This document shows, piece after piece, positions 8,828 through 15,474 of a DNA stretch of 64,000 bases. Position 1 is the first letter of the stretch; every line of letters starts with the position of its first letter. The stretch lies in contig NZ_JASMWN010000006.1 of NCBI RefSeq assembly GCF_032595355.1, positions 124,001-188,000 on the forward strand. The letters are read 5' to 3'. This DNA is from Sedimentitalea todarodis (GTDB lineage: Bacteria; Pseudomonadota; Alphaproteobacteria; Rhodobacterales; Rhodobacteraceae). The position numbers and the translations under genes were made by a program. The notes under the pieces were generated by a model that was not told the DNA's origin, did no database searches, and worked only from the letters and a program-made list of their open reading frames with translations.

Positions 8828-9989
8828 CTTTGGCGAATTTCTCAATCGTTTCGACATTCATGTCGAGCCCTATACCGGGTGTTTCCGGGATTGCAATCAT
8901 GCCATCGCTGACTGCGACCTTATTCCTTGAGAGGTCGTGAATCATCGGGTTCGCCCCCAATGAAAACTCAACCGTGAAACTGGCGGGAGACGCGGCACAG
9001 GCGTGAAGCCCCGCGAAAAAGCAGGGCGCACCGGCCCACAGGTGCGGCGCCAGACGCAGATTGAAGCTCGACGCCAATGTGCCGATCCGCATGACCTCGG
9101 AAATACCACCGCAACAGGCCGGATCAGGCTGCAGGATATCCGCGCAACGCCCCACGATCAGCTCCCTGAAATCAAAGCGCGTCGCTTCGGATTCGCCCGC
9201 CGAAATCGGCACATGCGTCGCGGCGCGCACTTCGGCCATGCCGGTCTTGTCGTCGCCCGTCACCGGCTCTTCGAACCACGCCAGATCACAATCCCGCACC
9301 AGGTAGGCAAAGCGTTTTGCATCGGCGACCGAGAACGTCCCATGGGCATCGACCATCAGATCAACGTCGGGCCCCAAGGCGTGCCGGGCCGCGATCACCC
9401 TTTCGGCCGAGCGATGTGGCGTGCCGTCCATCGCGCCGACACGCATCTTGACCCCGTCAAATCCACCTTTGCTGACATAGCCTTGAAGCTGGTCGCCTAT
9501 GTTGTCCTTGTCGGCCCAACCGCCGGACGCATAAGCCCGCAATCGATCGGCCTTGCGACCTCCCAGGAGTTGCCAGACGGGTTTGCCATCGGATTTGCCC
9601 AGAATGTCCCAAAGGGCGATGTCGATCGCACTGATCGCGGCGATGGTCATCCCGCGCCGCGCCAGTTCAGGCATCCCTTGACCGGAAATCCGGGCCTTTT
9701 CGGCGCGGACTCCGTTGTACAGGTCTTCCCAAATCCATGTGATGTCAGCCGGGTCGCGACCGATGACGCGGGGACCGAATTCATGGTTCAGCAAGTGCAC
9801 CAGCGTGCCATAGCTGCCTGCACTACCGGCGGCATTCTTGGCCTCGCCCCAACCGACAAGCCCATCGTCCGTTTCCAGCCGCAGTATCGCCGCGTCAAAC
9901 GTGCGCAACCTGCCAAAATCGCTGACATGCTGCTTGTCCGCCTCGATCGGGATCTGGACCCACCACGCCTGGGCAGAGGTTATTCGCAT
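8820..9989 (-). CDS. Mandelate racemase / muconate lactonizing enzyme family protein
   Basis: 389 residues of the enolase superfamily. The N-terminal capping domain is followed by a barrel with metal ligands D214 (VDAHG), E240 (FEEP) and E266 (AGES). The base position is K181 in KMR rather than the common KxK, and a later His lies in APHLWAG. Members of this subgroup are typically acid-sugar dehydratases or racemases acting by proton abstraction next to a carboxylate. It is operonic with a TIM-barrel isomerase upstream and the GntR regulator downstream. The exact substrate is unknown. Confidence 0.9.
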   Translation of the reverse strand: MRITSAQAWWVQIPIEADKQHVSDFGRLRTFDAAILRLETDDGLVGWGEAKNAAGSAGSYGTLVHLLNHEFGPRVIGRDPADITWIWEDLYNGVRAEKARISGQGMPELARRGMTIAAISAIDIALWDILGKSDGKPVWQLLGGRKADRLRAYASGGWADKDNIGDQLQGYVSKGGFDGVKMRVGAMDGTPHRSAERVIAARHALGPDVDLMVDAHGTFSVADAKRFAYLVRDCDLAWFEEPVTGDDKTGMAEVRAATHVPISAGESEATRFDFRELIVGRCADILQPDPACCGGISEVMRIGTLASSFNLRLAPHLWAGAPCFFAGLHACAASPASFTVEFSLGANPMIHDLSRNKVAVSDGMIAIPETPGIGLDMNVETIEKFAKDG

Positions 9990-10047
9990 TGCAACTCCCT
10001 TGTTCTTCGGGCGCGCTCGGACTGAACGCCCCGAAGAATTCCACCAC

Positions 10048-10935
10048 CTACTTGATGAGCGGCAGGATCGTGTCCGCCGTGATTTGCATTTGCTGAGCGT
10101 AGAATTCCTCGGTCAGGACACTCGATCCGTGATCCTGGATAAATTTCAGCTGTTCCGGCGAAATATCGGTGGGGCTGGTGTCTACCATATCGGGATAGGG
10201 TGCCGCAGGCGTCCGGTCGACCGGGGCCACGAATTCGTTCGTGATCCCGCCATCATAGCCGATATCCTTGAGCGTCTGGATCACTCTTGACCAATCGATA
10301 TGGCCCAGGCCTGCCGCAAAGCGATTGTTGTCCGCCACGTGAAAGTCAAACAGCCGATCCCCGATATCGCGAATGGTCTGGAACATGTCCTCTTCTTCGA
10401 TATTCAGATGGAACGTGTCGAGGCAAACGCCGACCTCGGGGCTGACCGCATCGGCCAGCGCCAACGCCTGTGCGCCCCGATTGAACAGATAGGTCTCGAA
10501 CCGGTTCAGCGGCTCGACGGCGATGCGCACACCCACCTTCTGGGCGTGATGAAAACACTCCCTGGTGGCATCGACCACCCAGCCCCATTCTTCCTCGGGC
10601 GTACCGTCCGGCACCACCTTGCCCACTGTCGCAGGCACCAGCGTGATGATTTCGCCTTCGAGTTCACTGACCATGGTCAGCACGCTCTTGACGTAATCCA
10701 CTGAGCGTTCACGCTGACCCTGATCCTTGGCCGCGAGATTGCGATCGCCCAGCGTGAGCGTCACCGCGCCCCAACAGCGCATGCCGTTTTCCTTGAGCAG
10801 CGCCAGCGTTTCCTTGGTGTCATACTGATCTGGCTCGCCCGAGATCTCGATGCTTTCATATCCCATTTTCTTGATCCGGCGAACCGTCGTCTCGAGCGGT
10901 TCCGCCCGCATCCAGTTGTGAGTTGAAAGATGCAT
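10048..10935 (-). CDS. Sugar phosphate isomerase/epimerase family protein (TIM barrel)
   Basis: 295 residues of the AP-endonuclease-2-like TIM-barrel family (xylose isomerase-like, tagatose 3-epimerase/hydroxypyruvate isomerase relatives). Metal-site segments are AVEPLNRFETY, VCLDTFHLNIEE, FHVADNNR and a C-terminal TNEF. The start is MHLSTHNWMRAE because AAGAGGAAA lies just upstream. It is the first gene of the leftward catabolic operon. Operator site D overlaps its likely promoter. Confidence 0.88.
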   Translation of the reverse strand: MHLSTHNWMRAEPLETTVRRIKKMGYESIEISGEPDQYDTKETLALLKENGMRCWGAVTLTLGDRNLAAKDQGQRERSVDYVKSVLTMVSELEGEIITLVPATVGKVVPDGTPEEEWGWVVDATRECFHHAQKVGVRIAVEPLNRFETYLFNRGAQALALADAVSPEVGVCLDTFHLNIEEEDMFQTIRDIGDRLFDFHVADNNRFAAGLGHIDWSRVIQTLKDIGYDGGITNEFVAPVDRTPAAPYPDMVDTSPTDISPEQLKFIQDHGSSVLTEEFYAQQMQITADTILPLIK

Positions 10936-11014
10936 GCTGTTTCCTCTTCCCCTTAGAAAGTCCCTGACATACCGGCGCAATCCCGGCGCGGGGTGCACTG
11001 ACCGAAGTCAAAAT

Positions 11015-11053
11015 TGGTTCGACCAGTTAGCACCTGAAGTAAATTTCGGTCAA
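11015..11053 (-). promoter_or_regulatory. Promoter of the leftward catabolic operon with operator site D
   Basis: On the minus strand TTGACC (11053-11048) is followed after 17 bases by CTAACT (11030-11025), a plausible weak promoter. The palindrome TGGTTCGACCA (11015-11025) abuts and overlaps the -10. Read on the minus strand the site is AACTGGTCGAACCAATT, matching site A at 14 of 17 positions. Confidence 0.5.
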
Positions 11054-11181
11054 GTGGGAGAATTTGACATTTCTTCTTCCCAAACGTGACCAATACACAT
11101 ACTTTACTGTGATTAGGTGGGCATTTTGACCGCGTGACAAGCGGAACAAGACGCTGCCGATACTGTCCGCGCCGTCATTTT

Positions 11182-11192
11182 TGGTAAGACCA
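11182..11192. promoter_or_regulatory. GntR-type operator-like site E
   Basis: TGGTAAGACCA (minus strand AAACTGGTCTTACCAAAA) lies 37 bases upstream of the start of the rightward isomerase gene. It shares the core and flanking A/T bases of sites A and D. No convincing -35/-10 pair was found for the rightward transcript. Confidence 0.5.
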
Positions 11193-11228
11193 GTTTGGAA
11201 GGCGTCGGCATGAGAGGAAGGGAATGCG

Positions 11229-12083
11229 GTGAAAATTGGTATGTGCATGTTTCTCTGGACCACAAAGATTGGTCCCGAGCACAAAGCCTTGCTGGCCGAC
11301 CTCCGCGCGACCGGCTTTGACGGAGTGGAAATCCCTGTCTTCGAAGGAACGGCAGAGGATTTTGCCGCAACCGGGCGCATGCTCGACGAGCTTGGACTTG
11401 CGTGCACCGCCGCCGCCGCAAACGGAGACCCTGCGCAAAACCTGATCTCCGATGACGCTTCGCACCGCGCCGCCGGATTGGATCACATGAAGTGGGTGCT
11501 GGACTGTACGGCCGCTTTGGGCGCCGATCGGGTCATCGGGCCGCTGCACTCGACCCTAGGGCACTTTTCGGGGACGGGTCCGTCCCGGCAAGAGTTTGAT
11601 CGCTCAATCGACAGCCTGCGCCAGGTTGGCGATGTGGCGTCGAAGGTTGGAGTGACCGTCTGCCTCGAAGCGGTGAACCGGTTCGAATGCTATCTGCTCA
11701 ATACGATGGACTCTCTGGCACGCCACGTTCACGCAATCGGGCATCCAAATATCCGGGCGATGTATGACACATTTCATGCCAACATCGAGGAAACGGACCC
11801 GATTGGCGCGTTGGTTCGCAACAAGGACGTGATAAAACATATCCACATATCGGAAAATGACCGGGGCGTACCCGGGCGTGGCAACATCCCCTGGTACGAA
11901 ACCTATGCCGCGATCCGCCAGATCGGCTATGATGACTGGTTGACGATCGAGGCCTTCGGGCGCGGACTGCCCGACCTCGCGGCCGCCACCAAGGTCTGGC
12001 GAGATTTCGCGGAGAGCCCCGAAGCTGTTTATCGCGAAGGTTTTGCGCATATTCAGCACTCGTTGAACGAGGCGGGGTTCTAA
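11229..12083 (+). CDS. Sugar phosphate isomerase/epimerase family protein (TIM barrel)
   Basis: 284 residues, a second member of the same metal-dependent TIM-barrel family and divergent from the first. Metal ligands appear in CLEAVNRFECY, MYDTFHANIEE, HIHISENDRG and LTIEAFGRG, the complete Glu-Asp-His-Glu set. The GTG start is supported by GAGGAAGGGA upstream and the family-typical opening MKIGMCMF. The two barrels may act on different intermediates. An SDR gene follows after 50 bases, probably in the same transcript. Confidence 0.88.
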   Translation: MKIGMCMFLWTTKIGPEHKALLADLRATGFDGVEIPVFEGTAEDFAATGRMLDELGLACTAAAANGDPAQNLISDDASHRAAGLDHMKWVLDCTAALGADRVIGPLHSTLGHFSGTGPSRQEFDRSIDSLRQVGDVASKVGVTVCLEAVNRFECYLLNTMDSLARHVHAIGHPNIRAMYDTFHANIEETDPIGALVRNKDVIKHIHISENDRGVPGRGNIPWYETYAAIRQIGYDDWLTIEAFGRGLPDLAAATKVWRDFAESPEAVYREGFAHIQHSLNEAGF

Positions 12084-12133
12084 CACGACGGGACCACCAC
12101 CCCAGGCATGATGACCGGAGTACGGAGAATGCA

Positions 12134-13006
12134 GTGCGCTGCTCGATCAACCCCCACATTGGAAACGCGCCGCGCCCACGCGTGTGCACTTCGGGTTGGT
12201 GTTTTGTGACCCCACCTTCGGACATCGCCCGGCAATCCTCAGCCTGCGGGCAATATTCCGACCTGGCAGGAAAGACCGTCTTCGTCACTGGTGGCGGGTC
12301 CGGTATCGGGGCAGCAGTCACACGAGGGTTTGTCGCGCAGGGCGCCAGGGTCGCCTTTGTTCAGCGATCCGATGCCACCGCGTTTTGCGACGACATCCGG
12401 GATCAGTTCGGCGCAGCACCTCTGTTCTTGCCCTGCGACATCACCGATACGCGCGCCCTGAAAGCGGCGATGAAACAGACGGCAGAACAGCTTGGCCCAA
12501 TCGATATTCTTGTGAACAATGCCGCCAATGATCAGCGACATAGGACTGAAGAGGTGGACGAAGCCTTTTGGGATTGGTCGATGGCGATCAACCTAAAATC
12601 CTATTTCTTTGCGGCGCAGGCTGCGATCGCGCAGATGAAACCGAATGGCGGTGGCACGATCATCAACTTTTCATCCGTTTCCTACATGGCAGGTATGAAA
12701 GGGTTCCCTGCCTATACCTCGTCAAACGCGGCAATCGTTTCCCTGACACAGAGCCTTGCGCGCGAGTTCGGACGGGATGGCATTCGCGCGAACGCGGTTG
12801 CGCCGGGTATGGTTGTGACGCCGCGCCAGATGGAGCTTTGGCTCACAGAGGAAAGCAAATCTAAGCAACTTGAGAACCAATGCCTTCCCGAAGCCTTGGT
12901 GCCGGATGACATTGTCGGGTCGGTTCTGTTTCTCGCATCCGGCGCGAGCAGGATGATGACGGGCCAGACTCTCATCGTTGACGGCGGCTTCATCGCACGC
13001 GGATAG
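12134..13006 (+). CDS. SDR-family oxidoreductase with the catalytic Lys replaced by Asn
   Basis: A short-chain dehydrogenase/reductase fold, 290 residues from the GTG at 12134, which has GGAGA upstream. A GTG at 12206 would give a more usual 266 residues. The cofactor motif is TGGGSGIG and NNAA follows strand 4; the active-site Ser lies in INFSSVSY. The YxxxK motif reads Y194-TSS-N198, so the lysine that normally lowers the tyrosine pKa and holds the ribose is asparagine. Activity may be altered. The context predicts a sugar-acid or polyol substrate. Confidence 0.87.
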   Translation: MRCSINPHIGNAPRPRVCTSGWCFVTPPSDIARQSSACGQYSDLAGKTVFVTGGGSGIGAAVTRGFVAQGARVAFVQRSDATAFCDDIRDQFGAAPLFLPCDITDTRALKAAMKQTAEQLGPIDILVNNAANDQRHRTEEVDEAFWDWSMAINLKSYFFAAQAAIAQMKPNGGGTIINFSSVSYMAGMKGFPAYTSSNAAIVSLTQSLAREFGRDGIRANAVAPGMVVTPRQMELWLTEESKSKQLENQCLPEALVPDDIVGSVLFLASGASRMMTGQTLIVDGGFIARG

Positions 13007-13181
13007 CCACGTTTTTGCTCGCTCACCAGCCGGCACTATTGTGCGGATTCCGGTAATGTGTTCCGTCCGGAGTCCCGAATTCGACCGGCAAGCATCTCTA
13101 TGAACCGTATCGGCAGATTCTTCCCGTCGTCCTTGTCGCGATCCCGACCATATCAAATCGACTCAACCTATGATAAGCTAA

Positions 13182-13487
13182 TCCTGTATCTTTTCGGCGT
13201 CCGGATCATTTCATCTAGGGATTTTCAACATACTGAAAAACAACGGAATAAGGGTTGTTGAGGCCAAACGGCTAAGTAATCCGGATTCTTCCCTACGCAT
13301 CTATGAGAGTTTCGACGGACAGCCGCAAAACGGGTCGAACCCGCAATACGATACTCACATTGACGGGCCAGACATTTCCTTTCGATCAATTGGTGCGGGC
13401 TCTTCGGTTCAAATTGAGTTTACGCCATATGACCGGCTGAACCGGGAGGCCGACGAACCACTGCACGACGAGTCCCTGCTTTCGGAA
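13182..13487 (+). other. In-frame 5' extension of the haem peroxidase gene lacking a normal start codon
   Basis: From the stop TAA at 13179 the peroxidase frame stays open through 13487 and its translation looks coding (for example YDTHIDGPDISFRSIGAG, then FTPYDRLNREADEPLHDE, which leads smoothly into the peroxidase domain). There is no in-frame ATG, GTG or TTG before TTG 13488. An AGGG at 13217-13220 precedes ATT 13221, ATA 13230 and CTG 13233 as possible non-standard starts. An upstream frameshift or truncation is the alternative. In 13007-13181 I see no gene. Confidence 0.5.
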
Positions 13488-14822
13488 TTGGCGGTCAAGA
13501 TGGCGGAATGGCCTACTCGGTGGGGGAAGTATCGATTTGATGCCATCGGGATTCCTGCAGCCTACACCTATCTGGGGCAGTTGATTGCGCATGATCTGAC
13601 ATGGAACGAGGCGACCGTCTCAGGTTCCGCTGTCCGATTTCGCCGGGCATCCCTCGATTTCAAATCCATTTTCCAACAAGATCCCGACCTCGCTCCAGCC
13701 CATTCAGTTTGTGAAGCCAGCGGACTAGCCCTTGGTCGCACCAGCGCAGATCGTCTGGATGATCTGCCGCGCAGCCAGTCCGGAACACCGACTTTGACTG
13801 ATATGCGCAACGACCAGACCCTCACCCTGTCGCAGCTTGTCGTGCTCGTCACCAAGTTCTACCAGGTGTGTGCCGCGCGCACGTCGGACGAATCGCAAGC
13901 GTTTCTGGACGCACGCCGCCATCTGCAGTGGGTCGTCCTCTACGACTACCTTCCACGCGTGATTGACCCGATCGTCTACCGCGACGTGATCCGTTCGCAA
14001 ATGTGGCCCTTGCTGGGTGACGGCGCGGGCCTGATCCCTATCGAGTTTTCGGCGGCGGCCTTCCGGCTTGGCCACGCCATGGTGCGCTACAGGTATCCGC
14101 ATTGGCGTGAAGGTGGCGGCGGGGCAAGCCTGCAAGACTTGTTGCGATTCACTCATCACAGCGCAAACACTCGCCTTGTGGACGTGGCAGGCGAGGCCCG
14201 CCTGCCAGACGACTGGATCGCGGGTTGGACGTTTCTGCTGTCCGGCGAAGAGGAAGACGCGCGCACGAGCCTGTCCGCCGCCATTGACGAAAATCTCGCG
14301 CTGGACTTGTTCGCCGTGCCCGACTCTATTGGTGATTGCCTGAGGTCGGCCCGCCGACCCAACGGAACCGGGAGTGGCACGTTCAACCTGGCGGAGCATA
14401 CCCTTGTTCGCGGCAATCGCTTGCGCCTTGACAGCGCCCAATCCCTGTCCGCACTCGCCCACGACCGGCTTAAGGAAGCGGGCGCTGCCCCTTTGCCTCG
14501 TCGATTGCCTGCAATTCGCCTGACGCAGACACGGTCGCACGGCCTCGGTGATTTTCTGATGTCTGACCATGCCAAGCCTTTGCTAACGGAAACGCCTATC
14601 TGGCTATACTTCCTGCGCGAGGCCGATGTGCACGCGTCAGGTCAGCATTTTGGCCCGCTTGCCAGCCGCATCACGATGGAAACCATTTTTCGCGCCATTT
14701 GGAACGACCCCGAAGGCATCTTACGAATAGATTTCAAACCAGGCTTTTCACACGATAGTGGAAAGTTCGGCCTGAAAGACCTGCACGACGTAGTGCAGAC
14801 CCATTGGAAACTCAAATCTTGA
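13488..14822 (+). CDS. Animal-type haem peroxidase family protein (N-terminus uncertain)
   Basis: At least 444 residues from TTG 13488. The distal-His motif is TYLGQLIAHDLTW (H35), the catalytic-Arg motif is MRNDQ (R106, normally RNDE, so the conserved Glu is Gln) and the proximal His is in FRLGHAMVRYRYPHW (H195), preceded by VVLYDYLPRVID. These are hallmarks of bacterial relatives of cyclooxygenase and myeloperoxidase, which use peroxide at a haem. No signal peptide is visible. The true start is probably upstream, since the open frame continues to 13182. It is followed after 13 bases by a gene of unknown function, likely co-transcribed. Confidence 0.82.
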   Translation: MAVKMAEWPTRWGKYRFDAIGIPAAYTYLGQLIAHDLTWNEATVSGSAVRFRRASLDFKSIFQQDPDLAPAHSVCEASGLALGRTSADRLDDLPRSQSGTPTLTDMRNDQTLTLSQLVVLVTKFYQVCAARTSDESQAFLDARRHLQWVVLYDYLPRVIDPIVYRDVIRSQMWPLLGDGAGLIPIEFSAAAFRLGHAMVRYRYPHWREGGGGASLQDLLRFTHHSANTRLVDVAGEARLPDDWIAGWTFLLSGEEEDARTSLSAAIDENLALDLFAVPDSIGDCLRSARRPNGTGSGTFNLAEHTLVRGNRLRLDSAQSLSALAHDRLKEAGAAPLPRRLPAIRLTQTRSHGLGDFLMSDHAKPLLTETPIWLYFLREADVHASGQHFGPLASRITMETIFRAIWNDPEGILRIDFKPGFSHDSGKFGLKDLHDVVQTHWKLKS

Positions 14823-14835
14823 AAAGGGGATACTC

Positions 14836-15474
14836 ATGCCATCACTTGTCATTACAAAGAACGACGGGGGACCAAAATACCAAGATTGGGACGTAGTTAG
14901 CAAACGGCGATTAGGGCAAGTATTTACTGGCGAGAAATTGTTGACTGCATTCGGTGTCTCTGGAACCGATCCCGGGGCTATCGTTCATACTACATTGCAG
15001 GCCTGTCTGGACCACGGGTACTCGATCTGGATGCGATACAACGGTGAAGTAAACGATAGTTTCGCAATTGTGGATGCAGTTACGTACAAAGGGTTTAGGA
15101 GCGATCTCGACGAGGAATGGACGCTTTCGCAGGAGGAAAGGGATGCAGAAATAGCCGCCAATCTCAAGAAATTCAAAGTCGAACTGAATTACGAGGGGAT
15201 AGATGATTCCGGTTATCAAACATCAATCGTGCGGAACGGAAAGAAAGGAACGCTGACACTCCTGGTCCGCGAAGACACGCCAGCCAAAAATCCAAATAAC
15301 AAGAAAAAGACCATGAACGTAACGATTCCAGGCGATTTTGAGCTTTTTGACGACATGGCTTTAGGCAGGAAACAGTACCTCGTTGACATGGCTGAAGATG
15401 TCCGGAACCTCACGACGGACGAGGATGATGTGGATTACCTGCTTTCGTCGCTCACCTTCAGGCGCTGTCTCTAA
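14836..15474 (+). CDS. Hypothetical protein of 212 residues, unrecognised
   Basis: The protein is hydrophilic, with no membrane segment or signal peptide and a charged C-terminal half (NPNNKKKT, TTDEDDVDYLL). AAGGGGA precedes the ATG. Base composition is visibly more AT-rich than the surroundings, with AAA/AAT/AAC-rich runs, which hints at recent acquisition. It follows the haem peroxidase by 13 bases and overlaps the convergent cyclase gene by four. I recognise no family. It could be a partner or substrate of the peroxidase or of the nearby YcaO protein; no Cys/Ser/Thr-rich core typical of azole precursors is seen. Confidence 0.75.
   Translation: MPSLVITKNDGGPKYQDWDVVSKRRLGQVFTGEKLLTAFGVSGTDPGAIVHTTLQACLDHGYSIWMRYNGEVNDSFAIVDAVTYKGFRSDLDEEWTLSQEERDAEIAANLKKFKVELNYEGIDDSGYQTSIVRNGKKGTLTLLVREDTPAKNPNNKKKTMNVTIPGDFELFDDMALGRKQYLVDMAEDVRNLTTDEDDVDYLLSSLTFRRCL

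Noticed and set aside
9003..10025. 340-codon plus-strand open frame
   Set aside because: Antisense to the enolase-superfamily gene, whose metal ligands are intact.
13058..13261. 67-codon frame considered as a RiPP precursor for the YcaO protein
   Set aside because: No Shine-Dalgarno sequence, no leader/core pattern, only one Cys, and it overlaps the apparently coding 5' extension of the peroxidase in another frame; it is also 4.7 kb from the YcaO gene.
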